DNA of 64,000 nt from CAVVGZ01 sp963841845 (GTDB lineage: Bacteria > Chloroflexota > Anaerolineae > Anaerolineales > Anaerolineaceae), in assembly GCA_963841845.1 (NCBI GenBank), contig CAWJEG010000007.1, positions 372,001 through 436,000 of the forward strand. Reading direction: 5' to 3'. The translations under genes and the position numbers were made by a program. The first letter of the stretch is position 1; each line of letters begins with the position of its first letter. The notes beneath the pieces are model-generated. The model saw nothing but the letters and a program-made list of their open reading frames with translations, made no database searches and had not been told where the DNA came from. Shown piece after piece: positions 17,749 to 26,197 of the stretch.

Positions 17749-18372
17749 TCATAGACTTCCGCTTGTGATTGCGTCCACTTGCACCGCCTGCAAGGGCAGG
17801 TGTGTACGCTCGTAATTCACCACAAAGACGCCACTCGGGGTGACTTTGCTTTCCGTCACCTTGAACGCCATCGGGATCGTGCCATCTGCAAACAACCGCT
17901 TTCCAACGCCCAACGTTATTGGATATATCATCAGCCAGAAAACATCGACTAAATCATGCTTGAGAAGCGTCTGAATGAGATTACCACTTCCCCAAACGTG
18001 CAAATCCGGCCCTTGCTGTTGCTTGATTTTGGCGACTTTTCCTGCAATATCTCCATTCAAAAACACGGACGGCTGCCATTCGCTGGACGTCATGGTGTTC
18101 GAGACGACGTACTTGGTCGCCGCGTTGACGCACGGCCATGCGTCCCCATGATGCGGCCAGTACGGCGACCAGATTTCAAAGGTTTTGCGCCCTAACAACA
18201 GGTCGAACGGCAGGTTCATTTGCCTTTTCAGGGCTTTTCCAAGAATCGCGTCGGATATTTGCGTTATCCATCCGCCATACGCGAAGCCCCCGCTGGTATC
18301 TTCGTCTGACCCGCCTGGGCCTTGTATGACGCCATCAAGGGTGATATGTTCAAGCACAATTACTTTTCTCAT
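17749..18372 (-). CDS. Dihydrofolate-reductase-like (RibD C-terminal) family protein
   Basis: This 207-residue protein of the RibD C-terminal/DHFR-like superfamily starts MRKVIVLEHITLDGVIQGPG, the typical first strand and loop. It contains FDLLLGRKTFEIW (about residues 56-68), the DLHVWGSGNLIQTLLKHDLV nucleotide-binding segment, and VFWLMIYPITLGVGKRLF. Proteins of this type bind NADPH; most have no defined substrate. It is complete and a single-gene unit. Its ATG at 18372 has an upstream GAG-rich stretch. Confidence 0.8.
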   Translation of the reverse strand: MRKVIVLEHITLDGVIQGPGGSDEDTSGGFAYGGWITQISDAILGKALKRQMNLPFDLLLGRKTFEIWSPYWPHHGDAWPCVNAATKYVVSNTMTSSEWQPSVFLNGDIAGKVAKIKQQQGPDLHVWGSGNLIQTLLKHDLVDVFWLMIYPITLGVGKRLFADGTIPMAFKVTESKVTPSGVFVVNYERTHLPLQAVQVDAITSGSL

Positions 18373-18660
18373 GACTGAGCTCTTCCATCATCTGGATTAC
18401 TATCTGGTTGCCTCGTTCAAAGTAGGTAAACGAAGTCTCACATACTATTTTATATCACGATGAACAAGGCACACCGATGTTGGAAGGCGACAAAGCCAGC
18501 CAACATGTTTTATACATCCATCAGTTTAAAACCATAATTGGTAATCTTATATCGTCAGAAGGGTATCAAAGCCACCGCTAACTACACACCACATCCTCAA
18601 CGGCAGACCAAAGGCGGTGCGCAGTCTGTTATATTTAGAATCACTACTAAGGATTAATCT
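18373..18660. other. Spacer without gene
   Basis: No supported coding region is seen. It separates the RibD-like gene from the terminator of the mevalonate cluster. The AATCT just before the hairpin belongs to the block shared with 13006-13097. Confidence 0.45.
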
Positions 18661-18692
18661 AAAAGCGTTCTCCAGATCTGGAGAACGCTTTT
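18661..18692 (-). terminator. 32-bp perfect palindrome, terminator of the mevalonate cluster
   Basis: AAAAGCGTTCTCCAGA followed by its exact complement gives a 32-bp perfect palindrome ending in TTTT on both strands. It lies 5 bp beyond the DUF35 stop codon and ends the minus-strand mevalonate transcript. A diverged copy of the same hairpin and flank lies at 13011-13042. Confidence 0.75.
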
Positions 18693-18697
18693 CATAT

Positions 18698-19123
18698 TCA
18701 GTTGATGAAACGGTCTACTGCGGACCGGCAAGCACCGGCCTGAAACTTATATCCATACACCAGTATCCCCCGCTCATCACCGTCCTCACGCAGCCGGCGG
18801 GTGACCATCTCAACCGGCATGCCGATTTGGACAGGCTGGCTGCCCAGGTCAGTAAGCTGGGCAGTTACAACAGGGCCTTCATCCAGTTTAACCAGGGCAA
18901 TTGTGTAAGGGACATTGTATTCATATCCTGCCGGAGCGTCGCTCATCATCGTGTAGGAGTACACAGACCCTTTACCGCTGAATGTGTATTCCTGTTTAGC
19001 CTCACCGCCGCAGTGCGGGCATACGTCGCGCGGTGGAAAAATCTTTGCTTCACAGTGCGGGCAAATTTCACCAACCAGGGCATAGCGTTGTTTTTTCAAT
19101 CTCCAATGTCGTGGTACTTCCAT
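18698..19123 (-). CDS. DUF35 Zn-ribbon/OB-fold protein (HMG-CoA synthase complex partner)
   Basis: This 141-residue protein has an N-terminal rubredoxin-like Zn ribbon (ICPHCEAKIFPPRDVCPHCG, two CPHC knuckles) and a C-terminal OB fold (SGKGSVYSYTMM to GILVYGYKF). In methanogenic archaea such a protein bridges acetoacetyl-CoA thiolase and HMG-CoA synthase, holding a shared CoA channel. The thiolase and synthase homologues lie directly upstream on the same strand, so the same role is likely here. The last 14 residues (QAGACRSAVDRFIN) are encoded by sequence that recurs at 13.06-13.10 kb, so the C-terminus may be repeat-derived. A 296-bp gap separates it from the thiolase gene. Confidence 0.8.
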   Translation of the reverse strand: MEVPRHWRLKKQRYALVGEICPHCEAKIFPPRDVCPHCGGEAKQEYTFSGKGSVYSYTMMSDAPAGYEYNVPYTIALVKLDEGPVVTAQLTDLGSQPVQIGMPVEMVTRRLREDGDERGILVYGYKFQAGACRSAVDRFIN

Positions 19124-19419
19124 TGCTTACCTCTCAACAACAATATAGGTCTAATGTGCCTAAAGTTTAGCAATGGAAAACTATCAAATCCTATCAAATC
19201 TTAGGAGGGAGGGAACCATCCATCGGCAATGAATTTGCATGCCGCCCAGGTGGGGGGTGTTCTTAACCCATAACATCGCCATGATACCGGTTTCCTGTAT
19301 TTGGAGGTCATTCATCAGGATAAACACCGGCATCAAAAAATATCTCTATGGGCTTAACCTTTACACACGAGGATTTGAATCGTCGTCTCCCCGACTCTAC
19401 CATACCCTGTTGAATGAGC
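19124..19419. other. Gap inside the mevalonate cluster
   Basis: No gene was found between the thiolase stop and the DUF35 start. It contains a short direct repeat (ATCAAATCCTATCAAATCTTA near 19187-19204). The DUF35 gene probably has its own promoter here or is read through from the thiolase gene. Confidence 0.4.
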
Positions 19420-20580
19420 CTAATCGATCCGCTCCAATACGTGGGTGATTGCAGTGGATGCCGGTCCTCCAAGCGACTGGACCAAGGCCCTTTTTGGATT
19501 TGGGATCTGATTCCGGCCAGCCTGGCCGCGCAGCTGCTGGACAGCCTCAACAATCTGGTATACCCCGCTGGCACCAATTGGATGCCCGCGTCCTTTCAAT
19601 CCCCCCATGGTACAGACCGGCAGCCTGCCACTCAGGTTTAGATCTCCATCAAGGGCAAGTTTCCAACCCTCTCCCCGGTTGGCAAATCCGCCGGACTCCA
19701 GGGCAAGAACAGCATAGATTGAGAAGTTATCGGATAGCTCCAAAAAATCCACTTCGCCAGGAAGGATGCCGGCTTTACGGCAGGCCCGGTCAATGGATAT
19801 ACCGGCAGCACGGAATGCCAGCATATCGTGCCGGTCATGCAAAGCCAGGGTATCGATTACCACGCTTGATCCGCTGATCTTGATGGTGGGTCCGCAATCT
19901 TCACCGCACAACAAATCCCGCCTTGTGAGCACCACCGCCGCCGCTCCGTCTGCATAGGGAGCCATATCCAGGGTATTGAGCGGGCTGCAAACCATCGGTG
20001 ATTTCCGGTAGGCTTCCGCAGTTATCGGTTTTTGGTACATGGCGTAAGGGTTATTTACTGCGTTGGCATGGGCAAGCATCGGGAAACCAGCCAGGACTTC
20101 TTTCTCAACGCCAAAATCATACAGGTATCGCTGCATGAGCATGCCGGCCTGGGCAGCCGGGGTTATACCTGGTACAGCCTCATAGTCATAATCGGTGGCC
20201 TGCGCCAGGGTTGAATCAGATTTAGGGCCAACAAGATCCGTGTACTTCTCAACTCCGACAACCACCGCCGTATCCACATAACCGGATGCCACTGCCATGT
20301 ATCCGGTCCGGAATGCAGCCGCACCTGAAGCATCCGCAGCTTCAATCGTATAAGCCTCAATTCCGTTCAATCCAGCATTTTCAGCCAGCAAAGCCCCCAG
20401 GTTGGATTGGTGGGAAACCACAGATGCCAGGTAATTCCCGATATACATGGCATCTGGCATTAAGCCCCCTGCATCCCGGCGTGCCATTAAAATAGCCTTC
20501 GTTGCTAATGTATGCAGGGATATTTCCCAGTGTTCACCAACCGGCGTTTGCCCGATCCCCGCCACCACTACATCAATCAT
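19420..20580 (-). CDS. Archaeal/SCP2-type thiolase homologue lacking the catalytic Cys
   Basis: This 386-residue protein has the archaeal/SCP2-type thiolase fold, partner of HMG-CoA synthase and DUF35. The nucleophile region reads YTIEAADASGAAAFR: Asp at residue 83 replaces the Cys of the usual E-A-A-C-A-S-G. The normally HDAF-like motif reads ELSDNFSIY (residues 281-289), losing its His. The third motif GGLKGRGHPIGASG keeps its His at 333. The fold and length are otherwise normal and there is no frameshift. It begins 8 bp after the HMG-CoA synthase stop. Without the Cys it should not form the covalent acetyl intermediate, so it may be structural or use another mechanism. Confidence 0.8.
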   Translation of the reverse strand: MIDVVVAGIGQTPVGEHWEISLHTLATKAILMARRDAGGLMPDAMYIGNYLASVVSHQSNLGALLAENAGLNGIEAYTIEAADASGAAAFRTGYMAVASGYVDTAVVVGVEKYTDLVGPKSDSTLAQATDYDYEAVPGITPAAQAGMLMQRYLYDFGVEKEVLAGFPMLAHANAVNNPYAMYQKPITAEAYRKSPMVCSPLNTLDMAPYADGAAAVVLTRRDLLCGEDCGPTIKISGSSVVIDTLALHDRHDMLAFRAAGISIDRACRKAGILPGEVDFLELSDNFSIYAVLALESGGFANRGEGWKLALDGDLNLSGRLPVCTMGGLKGRGHPIGASGVYQIVEAVQQLRGQAGRNQIPNPKRALVQSLGGPASTAITHVLERID

Positions 20581-20588
20581 ATCAACCT

Positions 20589-21671
20589 CTATTTCATCGT
20601 AATCTTGCCGCGTTGGCGGACATAATTGGCGTAATCTATTTCGGTTCGGCGGGCAATATACGCCTGGGTTGAAAGCGCCAAATTCCGGCGCTGCTCAATC
20701 GCTTCCGTTACCGTGATCAGGAAGGCATCCGACCCGGCACCGGACCCAAAGGATGCCATCAGGATGCGGTCACCCGCTTTTGCCTCGTCTAAAATGGCTG
20801 TTAAACCGATCATTGCCGCTCCGGCATAAGTATTCCCAATCACTGGGGAAAGCAGTCCGGTTTTGGTTTGTTCATCGGTGAATCCCAGCATTTTTGCTAC
20901 CCGCTGGGGGAACTTGGTATTCGGCTGGTGGAAAACCGCATAATTAAAATCAGAGGGTTGATAACCAGTCTCCTTCAGCATCGTTTTTACTGAAGAGGTA
21001 ATGTGCTTAAAATAAGCCGGTTCGCCGGTAAAACGCTGTCCGTGTTCCGGGTACTTCTGATACGCTCTGCGCCAGAAATCAGGTGTATCTGACACAAATG
21101 AATAGCATGCCTCGATGTTTGCCAGGGACTCTTCTGCAGGTCCCACGATAAATGCAGCCCCGCCAGCCGCCGCAGTGAATTCAAGTTGATCTGCCGGCCT
21201 GGCCTGGGCTGTATCCATTCCAACGCATAATGCATAATTTGCCATGCGTGATCCTACAAGTCCCATACCGGCCACCATTGTTTCTGTACCAGCTTTGCAT
21301 GCAAACTGCCAGTCACCCGCCGAGATTGATTCTGTGGCGCCAATTGCTTCTGCGACAATCGTCCCGCTTGGTTTGACCGCATAGGGATGTGATTCTGAAC
21401 CAATCCACACTGCCCGCAGATCTCGCGGATTGATGCCTGCCCGCTTAAGAGCGTTGCGGGAAGCCTCGATTGACATGGTAATAACATCTTCATCAAGGCC
21501 GGGTACAGCTTTTTCTTTGATTGGCAGGCTGCCTTCGCTGTCTTTCCAGATTCTGCTCACCTCGCTGGCAGGCAGCCTGTAGCGCGGCACATATGCACCG
21601 TACCCAATAATGCCTACCGGTCGTGCGGGTTTCATTAATAATGGGGCGTTTTCTAATATATTATTTTCCAT
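20589..21671 (-). CDS. Hydroxymethylglutaryl-CoA synthase, archaeal type
   Basis: This 360-residue enzyme condenses acetyl-CoA with acetoacetyl-CoA to HMG-CoA in the mevalonate pathway. The acid is in GSESHPYAVKP (Glu about 93), the nucleophile is Cys 125 in WQFACKAGTE, and His 248 is in VFHQPN. The short length and sequence style match the archaeal class, which works in a complex with thiolase and DUF35 protein. The ATG at 21671 follows GGAAGGTG. It lies between the HMG-CoA reductase gene upstream (136-bp gap) and the thiolase gene downstream (8-bp gap). Confidence 0.88.
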   Translation of the reverse strand: MENNILENAPLLMKPARPVGIIGYGAYVPRYRLPASEVSRIWKDSEGSLPIKEKAVPGLDEDVITMSIEASRNALKRAGINPRDLRAVWIGSESHPYAVKPSGTIVAEAIGATESISAGDWQFACKAGTETMVAGMGLVGSRMANYALCVGMDTAQARPADQLEFTAAAGGAAFIVGPAEESLANIEACYSFVSDTPDFWRRAYQKYPEHGQRFTGEPAYFKHITSSVKTMLKETGYQPSDFNYAVFHQPNTKFPQRVAKMLGFTDEQTKTGLLSPVIGNTYAGAAMIGLTAILDEAKAGDRILMASFGSGAGSDAFLITVTEAIEQRRNLALSTQAYIARRTEIDYANYVRQRGKITMK

Positions 21672-21807
21672 TTACACCTTCCGCAATCCGCCAGTAGGGA
21701 TTCATCCAAACCTGGCATCTTACATAATTTTATCAAAGCCATACAAATACAATAAATTTATTATAAAGGTATTTATCAAGTCAACCGCAGTCTCAGGGAA
21801 GGCTGAT

Positions 21808-23094
21808 CTATCCCGGCCGCTCCTTCAGGATTTCCTGGGCGCGTTCAAGTCGCACTTTGCCTTCTGCAACCAGTTGGGCAGCGACCGCGTCCACTTGAGA
21901 TCCCTCTGCCCCCGCAGCAATGGCTATCTGGCGGGCATGCAGCCCCATGTGTCCACGTTGGATACCTTCCGTAGCCAGTGCCCGCAGGGCTGCAAGATTC
22001 TGCGCCAGCCCGACTGATACAATAATTTCCGCCAGTTCTCCGGCTGTCTTGACACCCATCAACTTAATTGCTGCCCGGGCAGCAGGATGGACCCGCGTGG
22101 CACCGCCCACAATTCCCACTGCCATGGGCATTTCCAGCGTTCCTGCCAGGTTCCCGTTAGCCGCCTTGCTCCAGGTGCTCAGGCTGGTGTAGCGTCCATC
22201 TCTGGCTGCATAGGCATGTGCCCCGGCTTCAACCGCTCTCCAATCATTCCCTGTCGCCAGTACAACCGCATCCACGCCATTCATGATGCCTTTGTTATGG
22301 GTGGCAGCCCGGTAAGGATCTGCCGCGGCAAACCATCCAGCCCGGATGACGCCATCCCGGACAGCTTCTGCAGAATACTCGCCGAATGCCAGCACCTCAA
22401 GAGGAATTTCACATTGAGCCTGCCCCAGGCGCCGGTCGGCCAGGTTGGAAAGAATGCGCAGCAAAACTTTTCCGCCTGTAATGGATTCAACCAATGGTGT
22501 CAGCCGCTCCGTGGCAGTGTTTATAGCATTTGCTCCCATTGCATCACGTACATCGAAAATCAGATGCATTACCAGGAAAGGCTGCGGGGCTGGTCCCTGG
22601 ACAATTCGCACCTCAATATCACGCGGACCGCCGCCCAGGCTGTTAAGTATCGGATCAACATCCGCTGCTTCAGCTAGAAGTCGTTCTTTGTTTTCCAGTA
22701 AATTCAGTCGCCCTGATTCCACATCATCTAATCCAATAATTTGCATTTGCCCGATCATCAGGGGATCAGTGGCCTTCGCAGTAAATCCTCCACCGGCACG
22801 CACCAGCTTGGCCATGAATGATGCTCCTGCCACCACCGAAGGTTCTTCAACCACCATGGGAACAAGCACTTCCCTGCCATTTACTACAAAATTATGGGCA
22901 ATTCCTAGAGGGAGAGCATAAGTTCCAATCACATTTTCTACCATCTTGTCAGCCTGCGCAGCCGATAATCCCATTTCCCCGCTTAAGGCCTGTAATTCTT
23001 CCCGTGTTAATCCTCCCCTGCTCTCAAGAAATTGCAAGCGCTCCGTAATACTCATCTCATAAAACTTCCTGGCAGAGCCAGTCTCACTTGTCAT
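21808..23094 (-). CDS. Hydroxymethylglutaryl-CoA reductase, class II
   Basis: This 428-residue soluble enzyme catalyses reductive deacylation of HMG-CoA to mevalonate. Class II features are the length, the lack of membrane helices, and VRDAMGANAINTATERLTPL. The catalytic set appears complete: Glu in VVEEPSVVAGAS, Lys in ATHNKGIMNG, Asp in GVDAVVLATGNDW, and His in MGLHARQIAIAAGA. It is the first gene of the minus-strand mevalonate cluster. The later mevalonate-pathway kinases and decarboxylase are not in the window. Confidence 0.9.
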   Translation of the reverse strand: MTSETGSARKFYEMSITERLQFLESRGGLTREELQALSGEMGLSAAQADKMVENVIGTYALPLGIAHNFVVNGREVLVPMVVEEPSVVAGASFMAKLVRAGGGFTAKATDPLMIGQMQIIGLDDVESGRLNLLENKERLLAEAADVDPILNSLGGGPRDIEVRIVQGPAPQPFLVMHLIFDVRDAMGANAINTATERLTPLVESITGGKVLLRILSNLADRRLGQAQCEIPLEVLAFGEYSAEAVRDGVIRAGWFAAADPYRAATHNKGIMNGVDAVVLATGNDWRAVEAGAHAYAARDGRYTSLSTWSKAANGNLAGTLEMPMAVGIVGGATRVHPAARAAIKLMGVKTAGELAEIIVSVGLAQNLAALRALATEGIQRGHMGLHARQIAIAAGAEGSQVDAVAAQLVAEGKVRLERAQEILKERPG

Positions 23095-23297
23095 TTCGTA
23101 CTCCTGTAACTCGCAGGCTTAATCCTGAACGATGATCCTTTGAATCATAGACCATCCCTACTGGCAAAATCTATCAATTTTCTGCCGGTTAATGTATTAT
23201 ATAGCAACGCTCATTTTGAAAAACTGTCCCTATACAAACCAGTGTAGTGACCGGGTTGGATGGATTACCAAAAATTTCAAACGATAATGGAGCAGGC

Positions 23298-24089
23298 ATG
23301 AAGACACCCATATTTCAAGTAGACGCATTTACCCACGATCCATATCGCGGCAACCCTGCTGCGGTTTGCATTCTGGACTCACCCAGGCCGCATACATGGA
23401 TGCTTACAGTAGCCCAGGAGATGAATTTATCAGAGACTGCCTTCCTGCTCCCCGAAGGGGAAGCGTACCGCTTGCGTTGGTTTACTCCTGCTGTAGAGGA
23501 AAAACTTTGTGGACATGCCACCCTGGCAAGCGCTCATGTCTTGTGGGAATCAGGAAATCTCAAACCGGGTGAAACAGCACTTTTTAATACATTAAGCGGG
23601 GTACTTACAGCATCCAAATATGGCAGCCTGATCGAACTCAATTTCCCTTCCACCCCTCCAGAACCGGTAGAAACACCCCCTTTGCTCCTTGATGCACTCG
23701 GGGTATCTCCTCTATACGTCGGAAAAAGTCCTTTCGATTATTTGGTTGAGGTTGCAGATGATGAAATTGTAAAAAAACTTCGACCAAATATGTCCCTGAT
23801 GAGGGAAATTGATATTCGCGGGATAATCGTCACCAGCCGCTCTACAGACCCAAAATTTGATTTTATCTCGCGCTTCTTTGCCCCACATGACGGGATTGAT
23901 GAAGATCCCGTAACCGGTTCTGCCCACTGTTGTCTTGGTCCTTACTGGAAAGAAAAGCTGGGAAAAAATTCTTTCAACGCTTACCAGGCATCACCCCGCG
24001 GGGGTATTGTTGCTGTACGGTTGGAAGGAAATCGCATCATCCTTGGGGGCGAAGCCGTTACCGTGATGAGTGGTGAGCTGTATTACTAG
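23298..24089 (+). CDS. PhzF family isomerase/epimerase-like protein
   Basis: This protein of about 263 residues begins MKTPIFQVDAFTHDPYRGNP and continues AAVCIL, the canonical PhzF start. The general acid/base Glu is in MNLSETAFLLPEG. The C-terminal half repeats the fold and includes DEDPVTGSAHCCLGPYW, typical of the family. The ATG at 23298 is preferred over a longer upstream frame because GGAGCAGG lies just before it. PhzF relatives isomerise amino-acid-derived substrates; nothing here suggests phenazine synthesis. It is divergent from the mevalonate cluster and converges with the glycosyltransferase gene. Confidence 0.85.
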   Translation: MKTPIFQVDAFTHDPYRGNPAAVCILDSPRPHTWMLTVAQEMNLSETAFLLPEGEAYRLRWFTPAVEEKLCGHATLASAHVLWESGNLKPGETALFNTLSGVLTASKYGSLIELNFPSTPPEPVETPPLLLDALGVSPLYVGKSPFDYLVEVADDEIVKKLRPNMSLMREIDIRGIIVTSRSTDPKFDFISRFFAPHDGIDEDPVTGSAHCCLGPYWKEKLGKNSFNAYQASPRGGIVAVRLEGNRIILGGEAVTVMSGELYY

Positions 24090-24103
24090 CAGGAATCCGG
24101 GTT

Positions 24104-26020
24104 TTAGTCTATCAAAACCAGAGAGGACATCCGGTAAGGGTCATCTCCGGCAGAAGGAAGCACGCGGATCGAATCATAACCCGCTTCCACTGCAGCAGCC
24201 GGAACATCCATCTGCATCTGGATGATTTCCTCGCTGCTCTTATCCTGGGGTGTTTCCAGTGCGGCAATTTCCTCACCGTTACGGCGGAAGGAGAGGCGAA
24301 ATCCATCCCGGTTTCCCAGTTTGATTTGGATTTGACCGGCATGCTGAATTTCCCCCAGGTCAACCAGCACCCCGTCATCCTCAAAGGAAATCGCTTTATC
24401 CAAATTCTCGGCTTGATTTTTTGTTAGATTTACCGTTTCAGGCAGGTAATATCGTTCATAGTCGATCAGGTGGTTATATTGACCGGTATTCATTTTCCAA
24501 ATCTTTTCCCACCGGTCAGGATCAAAGAAATTCCCGCGCGTGATCAGGCGTAAATATTCATAATATTCCGCCAGGCCAGCGTCTTTTAAGAGGCTTTCAT
24601 TGTTGTAGATCGATTCCACATAACCTTGTGGAATGATCCGGTGAAAATGTCCGATCCTCCAATCCAAATTACGAACCGGTGGTAACCTTGCCAGTAAAGG
24701 ATCGGTTAAAGCAAACATATCAATATAATGGACATTTGGACCGGCGTAGTAACCGGAAACCCCTACATTGCTTTTGGGAAGAATGTAATAATCCTTTTTA
24801 GACTCCTCACGTGCTCGCAGTCCGCTCTCAACATCCGAGAGGTTGGGTACTCCATCCACAATTTTGTAATTGACCAGGCCCATTTTTTCAAAATAATACA
24901 GGCGCTCGTCTGCAACCCCGTGTTCATTAATTTTAATAGCCCGCTCCCCCCCTTCAAGGGAAATGGTCGGGATTGGTGCCCTGAATCCAATGATCGTAAG
25001 GGCAGCAAAAATGACCAGCATTGTGCGTGAACCGATTCGGGAAAAAGGAACATCGGTTAGAGCAATAACTGCACACAAAAGCGGGGCAGCCAGGAACCGC
25101 CCGCTCATAAAATCTCCGCCAATTTTGACTGCATAAAGGATATAAAGCAGCACTCCGACTAGCACCGTGATACGCTGCATGCTTTTTGATAAGATCACCA
25201 CCACCAGGCTTGCCAGTATCGCTACCAGGGTAATCGGATCACGTTCCAGTGAATCCTGCAGGTAGAAAAAACCCTGCCTCCAGAGTTCGCTGTCTGATAC
25301 AGATAGGTTCAGTTTTGCATAGGCTGTATTGGGAAAGGGAAACCCGTAATAAACAATAGAGAAAAGTTCCCACAGGATAATTGGAAATTGCCCAAGGGCA
25401 ACTGCCAGGACCGCACTCCAGCGTTGGCTTTTCCAGACCAAATAGGCCAGGGGGGGAAGGTAAAGCAGCGCTGTATCAAGGCGGTTAACCATACCCAGGG
25501 AGGCCAGCATGGATAAGAGGAAGAGATTCCGGATGGTAAGCCGTGCCCGAAAAAATAAAATATAAAAAGCTACCAGGATGATATGGCTGAGTGGGTTCTC
25601 AAGCCCGGAGGTTGAATAATCTACATAGGCGTTGGATAAACCCAGTATTAGCACCCCAACCACTGCAGCATTCGTTGATCTGGCCAGCTTACCAGAATAC
25701 AATGCTACGGCTGCTAGTGAAATCACCACCGATATGACAATTACGGTGATAAAAATCTCACCTGTAAACGCATAAAAAAAGCTTACCAGAAACATCCATA
25801 ACGGGTGAGTATATGCTTGAACCCGTTCAGCGGTGTTCCACGTCAGGCGGTACCCATTCACCAGGTTATCAACCGTGCGAAAGGTAATATAAGCGTCATC
25901 GCTGAGCCACGCCCGGTGCAGGATAATAATCAAAAACAGAAACAGCATTAGGATGATTGGGAGTGACGTCTGGAGTCTATCGGACGTTTTTTGGCTGGTT
26001 TGGCTGTTTAAATTTACCAT
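24104..26020 (-). CDS. Polytopic GT-C-type membrane glycosyltransferase-like protein
   Basis: The protein of about 638 residues has roughly ten N-terminal membrane helices and a soluble C-terminal part. An extracytoplasmic loop with WLSDDAYITFRTVDNLVNGY follows the first helix; the acidic pair is characteristic of GT-C transferases using polyprenyl-linked sugars. ERVQAYTHPLWM after it resembles the AftB-type arabinofuranosyltransferase group. The last 150 residues look like a beta-rich domain. The start is placed at ATG 26020 (MVNLNSQ, after TAGGAAA) rather than the longer open frame to 26179. The donor and acceptor are unknown. It is divergent from a sugar epimerase gene. Confidence 0.65.
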   Translation of the reverse strand: MVNLNSQTSQKTSDRLQTSLPIILMLFLFLIIILHRAWLSDDAYITFRTVDNLVNGYRLTWNTAERVQAYTHPLWMFLVSFFYAFTGEIFITVIVISVVISLAAVALYSGKLARSTNAAVVGVLILGLSNAYVDYSTSGLENPLSHIILVAFYILFFRARLTIRNLFLLSMLASLGMVNRLDTALLYLPPLAYLVWKSQRWSAVLAVALGQFPIILWELFSIVYYGFPFPNTAYAKLNLSVSDSELWRQGFFYLQDSLERDPITLVAILASLVVVILSKSMQRITVLVGVLLYILYAVKIGGDFMSGRFLAAPLLCAVIALTDVPFSRIGSRTMLVIFAALTIIGFRAPIPTISLEGGERAIKINEHGVADERLYYFEKMGLVNYKIVDGVPNLSDVESGLRAREESKKDYYILPKSNVGVSGYYAGPNVHYIDMFALTDPLLARLPPVRNLDWRIGHFHRIIPQGYVESIYNNESLLKDAGLAEYYEYLRLITRGNFFDPDRWEKIWKMNTGQYNHLIDYERYYLPETVNLTKNQAENLDKAISFEDDGVLVDLGEIQHAGQIQIKLGNRDGFRLSFRRNGEEIAALETPQDKSSEEIIQMQMDVPAAAVEAGYDSIRVLPSAGDDPYRMSSLVLID

Positions 26021-26197
26021 TTTCCTAAGATAACCCGCTATTTTTTGGGGGAGACACAAGTTTCCTTGGGATATTACCACATTTTCATTGAATAAGATGA
26101 AGCCAGTTGGATTTAGCCTGATGACTGCATTTATCGGGGACCCGGCAGGATATGCTATAATTCGAAAACTGCCAATCACTATGAAAGAACTCTAATT

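Noticed and set aside
19320..19410. Decayed tRNA gene between thiolase and DUF35
   Set aside because: The minus strand shows a D-loop-like GGTAGAGTC and ATTCAAATCC, but the stems do not pair.
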